The notes beneath the pieces are model-generated. The model saw only the letters and a list, made by a program, of their open reading frames with translations. It did no database searches and was not told where the DNA came from. This document shows, in pieces, positions 8,757-15,431 of a stretch of DNA of 39,778 bases; position 1 is the stretch's first letter; each line of letters begins with the position of its first letter. This stretch comes from Actinomycetes bacterium (lineage in GTDB: Bacteria; Actinomycetota; Actinomycetes; Propionibacteriales; Nocardioidaceae): contig JAEZEJ010000074.1 in the NCBI GenBank assembly GCA_023417775.1, positions 1 through 39,778 of the forward strand, in the 5' to 3' direction. Made by a program: the position numbers and the translations under genes.

Positions 8757-8774
8757 GCCCTCCGGGCCGAGGGC
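8757..8774 (+). terminator. Hairpin after the PepSY lipoprotein gene
   Basis: GCCCTC (8757-8762) and GAGGGC (8769-8774) form a 6-bp stem around the loop CGGGCC. There is no T-run, as is common in actinomycetes. It lies directly before the leuA promoter, so it would insulate leuA from the upstream gene. Confidence 0.45.
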
Positions 8775-8784
8775 AGGCCGGTGT

Positions 8785-8790
8785 TATGCT
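8785..8790 (+). promoter_or_regulatory. Putative -10 of the leuA leader transcript
   Basis: TATGCT lies nine bases before the ATG of the leader peptide. A start at A8797 would give a leader of about three bases. No convincing -35 is seen. Confidence 0.45.
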
Positions 8791-8799
8791 GGCGACATC

Positions 8800-8847
8800 A
8801 TGCGCTATGCGAACCTGCTCCTTCGCTGCCGCGTCGAGGTCCACTAG
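8800..8847 (+). CDS. leuA leader peptide with three consecutive leucine codons
   Basis: This 15-codon ORF (MRYANLLLRCRVEVH, stop TAG at 8845) ends 66 bases before leuA. It has three successive leucine codons, CTG CTC CTT, at 8815-8823, which is the hallmark of an amino-acid-sensing leader peptide. It has no ribosome-binding site but follows a -10 sequence closely, so it is probably translated from a leaderless or nearly leaderless mRNA. Leucine-responsive leader elements upstream of leuA have been described in other actinobacteria. Here the role is inferred from codon content, position and the pairing options downstream. Confidence 0.7.
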   Translation: MRYANLLLRCRVEVH

Positions 8848-8908
8848 GTCGGGCACCTCGCCGCGGAGTTCGTCGTGACCGGCCGCCTGACGAACCCACC
8901 CGAGGAGC
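8817..8908 (+). promoter_or_regulatory. Candidate leucine attenuator with alternative pairings
   Basis: ACCTCG (8855-8860) can pair with CGAGGT at the end of the leader ORF (8835-8840). Alternatively its CCTCG (8856-8860) can pair with CGAGG (8901-8905), which overlaps the leuA ribosome-binding site GGAG (8904-8907). The leucine codons themselves offer GCTCC (8817-8821) to GGAGC (8904-8908). A ribosome stalled at the leucine codons would favour the first pairing and leave the leuA site open. A ribosome reaching the stop codon would cover 8835-8840 and allow the site to be hidden. The pairings are visible; the mechanism is inferred. Confidence 0.5.
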
Positions 8909-8913
8909 CCCCA

Positions 8914-10647
8914 GTGAAGAACAACCCCGTCTCTCCCCAGCAGCCGTCGCCCATGCCCTTCGGCCGCTACCGCGCCTTCGAGCCGATCGACATCCCCGAT
9001 CGCACCTGGCCGAGCGCGACCATCACCGCCGCGCCGCGCTGGCTCTCCACCGATCTGCGAGACGGCAACCAGGCGCTGATCGATCCGATGACCCCCGCGC
9101 GCAAGCGCCGCATGTTCGACCTGCTGCTGCGGATGGGATACAAGGAGATCGAGGTCGGCTTCCCGGCCGCGAGCGACACGGACTTCCAGTTCGTGCGCGA
9201 TCTGATCGAGCAGGACCTGATCCCCGACGATGTCACCATCTCGGTCCTGACCCAGGCTCGAGAGGATCTCATCGAGCGCACTACGCAGTCGCTGGCCGGT
9301 GCCACCCGCGCCAATATCCACCTCTACAACGCGGTCGCCCCGCTGTTCCGCAAGGTGGTGTTCAATGCCTCGCGCGATGAGATCCGCGCCTTCGCCACGC
9401 GCGGCACCGAGATGGTGATGAAGTACGCCGAGCAGAACATGAACGACACCGCCTTCGGCTACCAGTACAGCCCGGAGATCTTCACGAGCACCGAGCTCGA
9501 CTTCTCGGTCGAGGTCTGCGATGCGGTCATGGACGTCTGGCAGCCCGAGGAGGGCCGCGAGATCATCCTCAATCTGCCCGCGACGGTCGAGATGGCCACC
9601 CCCAATACGTATGCCGATCAGATCGAGTGGTTCGGCCGGCACGTCAAGAACCGCGAGCACGTCGCCATCAGCCTGCACCCGCACAATGACCGCGGCACGG
9701 CGGTGGCGGCGACCGAGCTGGCGATGATGGCCGGCGCCGATCGCGTCGAGGGCTGTCTGTTCGGGCACGGCGAGCGCACCGGCAATGTCGACCTGGTGAC
9801 CTTGGGCATGAACCTGTTCAGCCAGGGCATCGACCCGCAGATCGACTTCAGCGATATCGACGAGATCCGCCGCACGGTCGAGTACTGCACGAATCTGCCG
9901 GTCCACCCCCGCCACCCCTACGCCGGCGATCTGGTCTACACCGCCTTCAGCGGCTCGCACCAGGACGCCATCAAGAAGGGGCTGGAGCACCTGGACCGCG
10001 TCGCGGCCGAGCAGGGCGTCGACATCCGCGAGGTGCCGTGGGAGGCTCCGTACCTGCCGATCGACCCGCACGATGTCGGTCGCACCTATGAGGCGGTCAT
10101 CCGGGTCAACAGCCAGTCCGGCAAGGGCGGCGTGGCCTATATCCTGCGCGCCGAGCACCAGCTGGACCTGCCGCGCCGACTGCAGATCGAGTTCAGCCGG
10201 GTCATCCAGACCATGAGCGAGGGCGAGGCCGGTGAGATCGATGCCGACGAGATCTGGCAGGCCTTCCGCCGCGAGTACCTCGATGTCGAGGAGCCCTACG
10301 CGCTGGCCGGTCTGTCCTCGACCACCAGCGCCGATGGTCACGACGAGCAGATCGTCGACCTGGTCGTGCGTGGCGAGCAGCGCTCGTTCAAGGGCGAGGG
10401 CAATGGCCCGGTCGACGCCTTCGTCGACGGGATGCGCCAGGCCGGTGCGGAGATCCGGGTGCTGGACTACAGCGAGCACGCGTTGTCCTCCGGTGGCGAT
10501 GCGCTCGCCGCGGCCTATGTCGAGTGCGAGATCGCCGGCGAGGTCGTGTGGGGCGTGGGCATCCATCCGAGCATCGTGACCGCGTCTCTGCGCGCGGTGA
10601 TCTGCGCGGCCAACCGTGCGGAGGCCGTCACCATCCCGCGTGACTGA
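8914..10647 (+). CDS. leuA: 2-isopropylmalate synthase
   Basis: LeuA condenses acetyl-CoA with 2-ketoisovalerate, the first committed and feedback-inhibited step of leucine synthesis. The 577-residue protein is of the long actinobacterial type. The DRE-TIM catalytic barrel contains the family motif LSTDLRDGNQALIDPM near residue 45 and the metal ligands of SLHPHNDRGTAVA and GCLFGHGERTGNVDL. The C-terminal regulatory domain, which binds leucine in this family, occupies roughly residues 440-577. The GTG at 8914 is chosen because GAGGAG (8902-8907) lies six bases upstream. An in-frame GTG at 8875 has no such site. leuC and leuD lie 27 kb downstream, so the pathway is split. Confidence 0.97.
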   Translation: MKNNPVSPQQPSPMPFGRYRAFEPIDIPDRTWPSATITAAPRWLSTDLRDGNQALIDPMTPARKRRMFDLLLRMGYKEIEVGFPAASDTDFQFVRDLIEQDLIPDDVTISVLTQAREDLIERTTQSLAGATRANIHLYNAVAPLFRKVVFNASRDEIRAFATRGTEMVMKYAEQNMNDTAFGYQYSPEIFTSTELDFSVEVCDAVMDVWQPEEGREIILNLPATVEMATPNTYADQIEWFGRHVKNREHVAISLHPHNDRGTAVAATELAMMAGADRVEGCLFGHGERTGNVDLVTLGMNLFSQGIDPQIDFSDIDEIRRTVEYCTNLPVHPRHPYAGDLVYTAFSGSHQDAIKKGLEHLDRVAAEQGVDIREVPWEAPYLPIDPHDVGRTYEAVIRVNSQSGKGGVAYILRAEHQLDLPRRLQIEFSRVIQTMSEGEAGEIDADEIWQAFRREYLDVEEPYALAGLSSTTSADGHDEQIVDLVVRGEQRSFKGEGNGPVDAFVDGMRQAGAEIRVLDYSEHALSSGGDALAAAYVECEIAGEVVWGVGIHPSIVTASLRAVICAANRAEAVTIPRD

Positions 10648-10668
10648 GCACTGAGCCGAGACGAGGGC

Positions 10669-10700
10669 GGCCCCCCCCCCCGCCCCCGGGGGGGGGGGCC
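10669..10700 (+). terminator. leuA terminator: G/C homopolymer hairpin
   Basis: GG plus eleven C (10669-10681) pairs perfectly with eleven G plus CC (10688-10700), a 13-bp stem with the loop GCCCCC. It begins 21 bases after the leuA stop and has no T-run. Such homopolymers are prone to sequencing and assembly errors, so run lengths should be treated with caution. Confidence 0.6.
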
Positions 10701-10764
10701 GTCGTCCGATCGGGCTCCTTCACGCGGTGATCCCGGCGATGCGATCGATCGCCCGCGCAGCGCT

Positions 10765-11733
10765 CTAGAGCGTGAGCAGCAGCTTGCCGGCCGTGCGGCG
10801 GGCCGCGAGGTCCTCATGGGCGCGTGCCGCATCGGGCATCGGATAGGTGCCGCCGACACGGACGTCAAGATCGCCCGCGGCGATGAGCGAGAACAGCTCG
10901 CCGGCGCGCCAGTCGAGCTCCCGGCGCTCGGCGATGAAGTCGCTCAGCGAAGGCCGGGTCAGCACGAGCGACCCCTTGGCGGCGAGTGTCTGCGGATCGA
11001 CGGGGAGCACCGGACCGCTAGCGGCACCGAACAGCACCACGGTTCCGCGCCTGCGGGTGGCGTCGAGCGAGCGATCGAAGGTGTCCCGGCCGACGCCGTC
11101 GAAGACGACCCGGGCACCCTGGCCATCGGTCAACTCACGAACACGCTCGTCGAACCCCTCGTAGCCGATGACGACCTCGTCGGCACCGGCGGCACGTGAC
11201 AGCTCGGCCTTCCGCTCCGTCGACACCGTCGTGATGACCCGGACACCGCGCTGGGTCAGCAGCTGGGTCAGCAGGAGCCCGACACCGCCGGCACCGGCAT
11301 GGACGAGCACCGTGTCGCCGGGCTCGAGCGGGACGATCGAGTGGGTCAGGAAGTGGGCGGTCATCCCTTGGAGCAGCACGGCCGCGGCCTGCTCGTCGCT
11401 GACCCCCTCGGGCACGCGCACGGCGAGATCGGCCGGGACGACGACATGCTCGGCGTAGCCGCCGTCGCCCATCGCCCAGGCGACCCGATCACCGGGGGCG
11501 AACTCGGCGACATCGGGCCCGACGGCGACCACGCGCCCTGCTGCCTCCTTGCCCGGTGTGAAGGGCAGCGGGGTGCGATAGGTGCCGGTGCGCAGGTAGA
11601 TGTCGATGAAGTTGACGCCCGCGGCACCCACCTCGACCACGAGTTCTCCCGGACCCGGCGCAGGTCGATCGACCTCGCGCCACTCCATGACCTCGGGGTC
11701 GCCGGGTTGCTCGATGATGATCGCGTGGCTCAT
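10765..11733 (-). CDS. Quinone oxidoreductase-like NADPH-dependent enzyme (zinc-free MDR family)
   Basis: The 322-residue protein belongs to the medium-chain dehydrogenase/reductase superfamily, quinone oxidoreductase branch, which reduces quinones or activated alkenes with NADPH. It has the N-terminal GroES-like fold (GAAGVNFIDIYLRTGTY, TPGKEAAGRVVAVG) and the nucleotide-binding loop AGAGGVGLLLTQL near residue 150. The cysteine and histidine ligands of catalytic zinc in alcohol dehydrogenases are missing, as expected for this branch. On the minus strand TACGCT (11740-11745) is six bases before the ATG, suggesting a leaderless mRNA. The stop codon lies inside the palindrome CGCTCTAGAGCG. Confidence 0.93.
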   Translation of the reverse strand: MSHAIIIEQPGDPEVMEWREVDRPAPGPGELVVEVGAAGVNFIDIYLRTGTYRTPLPFTPGKEAAGRVVAVGPDVAEFAPGDRVAWAMGDGGYAEHVVVPADLAVRVPEGVSDEQAAAVLLQGMTAHFLTHSIVPLEPGDTVLVHAGAGGVGLLLTQLLTQRGVRVITTVSTERKAELSRAAGADEVVIGYEGFDERVRELTDGQGARVVFDGVGRDTFDRSLDATRRRGTVVLFGAASGPVLPVDPQTLAAKGSLVLTRPSLSDFIAERRELDWRAGELFSLIAAGDLDVRVGGTYPMPDAARAHEDLAARRTAGKLLLTL

Positions 11734-11739
11734 GCCGCC

Positions 11740-11745
11740 AGCGTA
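11740..11745 (-). promoter_or_regulatory. Putative -10 of the quinone oxidoreductase gene
   Basis: The minus strand reads TACGCT, six bases, then ATG at 11733, the spacing expected for a leaderless transcript. Confidence 0.45.
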
Positions 11746-11773
11746 ATCCGCGGCGCTGTCCGATGGTCCGTCG

Positions 11774-12493
11774 TCACCGAGGGATCGACGCGTCGACGAT
11801 GCCGAATATCGCGGTGGTCTTCACGATCTGCTGCGGCAGCTCGATCGCGCGCAGCGTGGTCAGAGCGATCCAGTCCTCCTTGGCCAGCTCCATGCCACGT
11901 CGCTTGACCCGCTTCTCGACCTCTCGTCTCGCCGGACCGTTCTCGGGCATCCGCGCCCCGGGGCGGTCGAGCACGATGCCGAGCAGGGGGCCGGTGTCAC
12001 CGTCGCCGACGGCCAGCAGCGCGGCGAGGCGCCGGGTGATCTCGTCGGGTTCCATGCCATCGACCAGCGTCCGGTGGAGGCGCGCGAGCAGATCGTCGCG
12101 ATGGCGCGGGTCGAGCACCGGATAGCGTGCGCCGAAGAGGCCGGCCTTCCGGCGCGGGCCCAGCACGCCTTCGGTCACCAGGCCGCCGTAGATCCCGTCG
12201 CGGAGCTTGGTGCCGCCCCCGAGCCGGAGCACGGCGTTGCGGGGCCACTGTTCGGCATGCTCGCGTACGCGAGCCAGACCGTATTCCAGCGACGGCTCGG
12301 GGACCGGAGACGGGTCCAGCACGACGACCCGCGACTTCCGTCCTTCACCGGTGCGCCCGAGTCTCCCTCGGTCGACGAGGTCGTGCAGGGCTGCGCCGCC
12401 CAGGACCTTGTAGCCGTGATCCCTCACACGCACGATCGCTTTGCCGGTATCGGGATGCGTCGTGATCGAGACGATGTCGGCGAGAAGGGTCAT
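11774..12493 (-). CDS. GPP34 (GOLPH3/Vps74-like) family protein
   Basis: The 239-residue protein matches the GPP34 family in layout: an N-terminal LLADIVSITTHPDTGKAIV strand-helix, a helical body with ALHDLVDRGRL, and the C-terminal KRVKRRGMELAKEDW and LPQQIVKTTAIFGIVDA segments. Eukaryotic members bind phosphatidylinositol-4-phosphate and sort Golgi glycosyltransferases. The bacterial versions are common in actinomycetes and have no settled function, though membrane-lipid association is plausible. TAACCT lies six bases before the ATG (minus strand, 12500-12505). A small membrane-protein gene lies immediately upstream in the same orientation. Confidence 0.88.
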   Translation of the reverse strand: MTLLADIVSITTHPDTGKAIVRVRDHGYKVLGGAALHDLVDRGRLGRTGEGRKSRVVVLDPSPVPEPSLEYGLARVREHAEQWPRNAVLRLGGGTKLRDGIYGGLVTEGVLGPRRKAGLFGARYPVLDPRHRDDLLARLHRTLVDGMEPDEITRRLAALLAVGDGDTGPLLGIVLDRPGARMPENGPARREVEKRVKRRGMELAKEDWIALTTLRAIELPQQIVKTTAIFGIVDASIPR

Positions 12494-12499
12494 TCGGGC

Positions 12500-12505
12500 A
12501 GGTTA
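12500..12505 (-). promoter_or_regulatory. Putative -10 of the GPP34 gene
   Basis: The minus strand reads TAACCT, six bases, then ATG at 12493. Confidence 0.45.
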
Positions 12506-12519
12506 CCGGCGGTGTCTCT

Positions 12520-12918
12520 CTACTCGTCCTGAGGATCGCGGGCGGCCTCCACGCCGAGCACTGCCAGGAGCCGCGGGAGGGCGATGGCGGCGATCGAGGA
12601 CACGATCCACACGACGAGCGCGCCCCAGACCCAGGCCGACAGCCCGGAGATCCACAGCGCGCGGCCGAACCAGGAGGCGATGACCAGCGCGATCAGGGTG
12701 GCGCCGAGCCCGGTGAGACCGACGAGATAGCGCGCCCGCTCGGCGGTGACGCGGGTCAGCCAGGGAGTGACGAGTCCCTGGACGATGGCGTAGATGACGA
12801 CCGTGGTCACGAATCCGAAGACCCGCACCCGGAAGCCGTCGACCGCGACCGCGGCCGCGAGCAGACCGAGCGCCGCCGAGCCGAGGTACACCCCGATCAT
12901 CACCATGAGTCTGGCCAT
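12520..12918 (-). CDS. Four-helix membrane protein, phage-holin-superfamily-IV / PF04020-like
   Basis: The 132-residue protein has four hydrophobic helices (about residues 4-25, 32-52, 65-85 and 92-118) separated by short charged loops, and a short acidic tail. The pattern resembles the small membrane proteins often labelled mycobacterial four-TM phage holin superfamily IV. There is no phage context here, so the holin name should not be taken as function. The ATG at 12918 is chosen because TACGAT lies six bases before it on the minus strand (12925-12930). The much longer upstream extension of the frame runs antisense to recO and is rejected. Confidence 0.82.
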   Translation of the reverse strand: MARLMVMIGVYLGSAALGLLAAAVAVDGFRVRVFGFVTTVVIYAIVQGLVTPWLTRVTAERARYLVGLTGLGATLIALVIASWFGRALWISGLSAWVWGALVVWIVSSIAAIALPRLLAVLGVEAARDPQDE

Positions 12919-12924
12919 GGGGTC

Positions 12925-12930
12925 ATCGTA
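12925..12930 (-). promoter_or_regulatory. Putative -10 of the four-helix membrane protein gene
   Basis: The minus strand reads TACGAT, six bases, then ATG at 12918. Confidence 0.45.
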
Positions 12931-12999
12931 GGCGGTCCGGCCCGGCCGGCGCCGCGCGCCGAGAGCGGAACTGTCGGCAGGGCGCGGCACAATGGGGCA

Positions 13000-13734
13000 G
13001 TGAGCCTCTACCGTGACGCGGGCATCGTGCTGCGCACCCACAAGCTGGGTGAAGCCGATCGCATCATCACGCTGCTCACCCGTGAGCGCGGCGTCGTCCG
13101 CGCGGCGGCCCGCGGCATCCGCAAGACCACCAGTCGGTTCGGGGCGCGGCTCGAGCCGTTCATGCACGTCGACCTGCAGATGGGGGAGGGCAAGTCCCTC
13201 GACTTCATCACCCAGGTGGTCACGATCAACCCCTTCGCCCGCGACCTCGGGGCCGACTACGGCGCCTACACGGTCGGCTGCGCGATGCTCGAGACGGCGG
13301 AGCGCCTGGTCGCCGACACCGCCGAGCCCTCCGTCCCGCAGTTCACCCTCCTCGTCGGAGCGCTGCGCGCCCTCACGGAGCGCCGCGAGGACCCGGGTCT
13401 CATCCTCGACTCGTTCCAGCTGCGCTCGCTGGCGATCGCCGGATATGCGCCCTCCTTCGACGCATGTGCCCGCTGCGGGGCCGAGGGCCCGCACACCTTC
13501 TTCCACCTCGCCTCGGGCGGCATGCTGTGCGGACGCTGCCGGGGCACCGGCGCCACGGCGCCCTCGCCGGCCACCGTGCAGCTGCTCGGAGCGCTGCTGG
13601 CGGGGGAGTGGGAGACGGCGAGGTCCTCCGATGACCGAGCCCGCCGTGAGGCGAGCGGTATCGTGGCCGCCTACCTGTCCTGGCATCTGGAGCGCGGCCT
13701 GCGCTCCCTGGCTCACGTGGATCGATACTCATGA
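13000..13734 (+). CDS. recO: DNA repair protein RecO
   Basis: RecO anneals single strands and helps RecR load RecA onto SSB-coated DNA in the RecFOR pathway. The 244-residue protein has the N-terminal OB-fold start (YRDAGIVLRTHKLGEADRIITLLTRERG), a helical middle, and a zinc-binding pair of motifs CARC (C156, C159) and CGRC (C177, C180). It starts with a GTG at 13000, preceded by CACAAT six bases upstream, which fits leaderless initiation. Its stop overlaps the ATG of uppS by four bases, so the two form an operon, a conserved pair in actinomycetes. Confidence 0.96.
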   Translation: MSLYRDAGIVLRTHKLGEADRIITLLTRERGVVRAAARGIRKTTSRFGARLEPFMHVDLQMGEGKSLDFITQVVTINPFARDLGADYGAYTVGCAMLETAERLVADTAEPSVPQFTLLVGALRALTERREDPGLILDSFQLRSLAIAGYAPSFDACARCGAEGPHTFFHLASGGMLCGRCRGTGATAPSPATVQLLGALLAGEWETARSSDDRARREASGIVAAYLSWHLERGLRSLAHVDRYS

Positions 13735-14498
13735 CACTGCCGGCACCCCGGCCACCCCGACCGCACCCCTCCGGTGCCCAGGTCCCGAACCTGGCTGCCT
13801 CGCAGGTGCCCCGGCATGTGGCGATCGTCATGGACGGCAACGGCCGCTGGGCCAAGCAGCGGGGTCTGCCGCGCACCGCCGGACACGAGATGGGTGAGGC
13901 GGCGCTGTTCGATGTCGTCGAGGGTGCCATCGAGCTCGGCGTGAAGGCCGTGTCGGCCTATGCCTTCTCGACGGAGAACTGGAAGCGGTCTCCGGACGAG
14001 GTGCGCTTTCTGATGGGCTTCAACCGCGATGTCATCCGTCGTCGTCGCGATGAGATGCACGAGCTCGGCGTCAGGGTGCGATGGGCGGGCCGACGGCCGC
14101 GGCTGTGGCGCAGCGTGATCCGTGAGCTGGAGGTCGCCGAGGAGCTCACGCGCGACAACACGGTCATGACGCTGACCATGTGCGTCAACTACGGTGGCCG
14201 CGCGGAGATCGCGGATGCGGCGGCCGCGATGGCCCGCGATGCGCAGGCCGGCAAGATCGACCCCGAGCGGATCGACGAGAAGGTCTTCGCCCGCTATCTC
14301 GATGAACCGTGGATGCCCGATGTCGACCTGTTCTGGCGCACCTCGGGGGAGCAGCGCACGAGCAACTTCCTGCTGTGGCAGTCGGCCTATGCCGAGATGG
14401 TCTTCAGCGATATCGCCTGGCCGGATGTCGATCGCCGCGCTCTGTGGGCCGCTGTCGAGGAGTACGCCGACCGCCAGCGCCGCTTCGGTTCCGCCTGA
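13731..14498 (+). CDS. uppS: Isoprenyl transferase (undecaprenyl/polyprenyl diphosphate synthase)
   Basis: This cis-prenyltransferase lengthens allylic diphosphates with isopentenyl diphosphate to make the polyprenyl carrier for cell-wall synthesis. The 255-residue protein contains the catalytic segment HVAIVMDGNGRWAKQRG with D35, the AFSTENWKRS motif and the C-terminal RTSGEQRTSNFLLWQSAYAE region that binds the homoallylic substrate. The first 25 residues are proline-rich and outside the conserved core. Product chain length cannot be told from the sequence. It is translationally coupled to recO by an ATGA overlap. Confidence 0.95.
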   Translation: MTLPAPRPPRPHPSGAQVPNLAASQVPRHVAIVMDGNGRWAKQRGLPRTAGHEMGEAALFDVVEGAIELGVKAVSAYAFSTENWKRSPDEVRFLMGFNRDVIRRRRDEMHELGVRVRWAGRRPRLWRSVIRELEVAEELTRDNTVMTLTMCVNYGGRAEIADAAAAMARDAQAGKIDPERIDEKVFARYLDEPWMPDVDLFWRTSGEQRTSNFLLWQSAYAEMVFSDIAWPDVDRRALWAAVEEYADRQRRFGSA

Positions 14499-14533
14499 CC
14501 CCCACACTCAACGGGCTCGCAGGGGGCGCTCGA

Positions 14534-14539
14534 TAGGGT
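14534..14539 (+). promoter_or_regulatory. Putative -10 of the FAH-family gene
   Basis: TAGGGT lies exactly six bases before the ATG at 14546. No ribosome-binding site is present, supporting a leaderless start. Confidence 0.5.
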
Positions 14540-14545
14540 GGCGGC

Positions 14546-15352
14546 ATGCGCGTTGCCCGCTTCTCCTTGGACGATGAACCTCGCTTCGGCGTGATCGGCG
14601 ACGACAATGGCACCACCGTGATCGCTCCGCTCAAGGGCGACCCGATGTATGCCGGAGTCGAGCTGACCGGTCAGAAGATCCCCCTCGAGGAGGTCAGGCT
14701 GCTGGCCCCGGTCATTCCGCGCAGCAAGGTCGTGTGCGTCGGCAAGAACTACGTGCGGCACGCGGCGGAGATGGGCGGCGAGGTGCCCGCGGAGCCGCTG
14801 ATCTTCTACAAGCCGAATACAAGCGTGATCGGCCCCGATGAGCCGATCTTCTACCCCGAGCAGACGGAGAACCTGCACTTCGAGGGCGAGCTGGCCGTGG
14901 TGATCGGCCGGATCTGCCGCAAGCTCGACGCCGCGGACGCGGCCAAGGTGATCTACGGCTACACCGTCGCCAATGACGTCACGGCGCGGGACCTGCAGGC
15001 CAAGGACGGCCAGTGGGCGCGCGCGAAGGGCTTCGACACCTTCTGCCCGCTCGGCCCGTGGATCGAGACCGACCTCGACCCCTCCGATGTGCGGGTGTCC
15101 ACCTCGCTGAACGGCGAGCCGCGACAGGACGGCCGCACCAGCGACATGGTCTTCTCGGTCGCCGATGTCATCGAGTACGTCACCAGCTTCACCACGCTGC
15201 TTCCCGGCGACGTGGTCCTCACCGGCACCCCCGAGGGCGTCGGCCCGATGCAGGTGGGCGACTCGGTGAGCGTGACCGTCGAGGGCATCGGCACGCTGAC
15301 CAATCCCGTCGTCGCCGATGTCGACGTCGAAGAGACGGAGTACGACGCATGA
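14546..15352 (+). CDS. Fumarylacetoacetate hydrolase (FAH) family protein
   Basis: The 268-residue protein has the FAH fold. The metal-binding core spans VCVGKNYVRHAAEMGG, IFYKPNTSVIGP, LHFEGELAVVIG and VANDVTARDLQAKDGQWARAKGFDTFCPLGP. Known members are acylpyruvate hydrolases, decarboxylases or isomerases of aromatic catabolism, and oxaloacetate decarboxylases. The member next to gltX is widespread in actinomycetes, which argues for a housekeeping role such as oxaloacetate or acylpyruvate clean-up (inference). No 4-hydroxyphenylacetate pathway genes are present. The stop codon overlaps the ATG of a 28-codon frame that leads into gltX. Confidence 0.92.
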   Translation: MRVARFSLDDEPRFGVIGDDNGTTVIAPLKGDPMYAGVELTGQKIPLEEVRLLAPVIPRSKVVCVGKNYVRHAAEMGGEVPAEPLIFYKPNTSVIGPDEPIFYPEQTENLHFEGELAVVIGRICRKLDAADAAKVIYGYTVANDVTARDLQAKDGQWARAKGFDTFCPLGPWIETDLDPSDVRVSTSLNGEPRQDGRTSDMVFSVADVIEYVTSFTTLLPGDVVLTGTPEGVGPMQVGDSVSVTVEGIGTLTNPVVADVDVEETEYDA

Positions 15353-15372
15353 GCGAGTCCAGGATGTTCTCT

Positions 15373-15420
15373 CGGTGGTCGAGCAGCGCCCGCGGAGCGA
15401 GGGTGCGTATCGAGACCACG
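15373..15420. repeat. REP-like palindromic repeat between the FAH gene and gltX
   Basis: GTGGTC (15375-15380) and GACCAC (15414-15419) are terminal inverted arms around an inner GCGCCC (15386-15391) / GGGTGC (15401-15406) stem. The order of blocks, GGTCGAGCAG then CGCGGAGCGA then GTATCGAGACC, matches from memory a repeat scattered many times through Microbacteriaceae and related genomes. It is the only copy seen here. A 28-codon frame (15349-15435) crosses it, overlaps both neighbours by ATGA, and is best read as a chance frame through the repeat. The gltX ribosome-binding site GGAGGT starts at 15420, touching the element. Confidence 0.6.
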
Positions 15421-15431
15421 GAGGTATCGGC

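Noticed and set aside
8710..10566. A 618-codon open frame antisense to leuA, and similar long antisense frames at 4905-6479, 2722-4134, 29579-31735 and 37640-39085
   Set aside because: They lie opposite well-identified genes, have low-complexity Arg/Gly/Asp-rich translations and match no family. They are expected by-products of high G+C codon bias.
12520..12918. Phage lysis or prophage interpretation of the holin-like protein
   Set aside because: No other phage gene, integrase or attachment site is nearby, and the surrounding genes are core chromosomal genes.
12919..13716. Upstream extension of the four-helix membrane protein frame
   Set aside because: It runs antisense to recO and has no start signal. 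A good -10 and ATG at 12918 give a typical small membrane protein.
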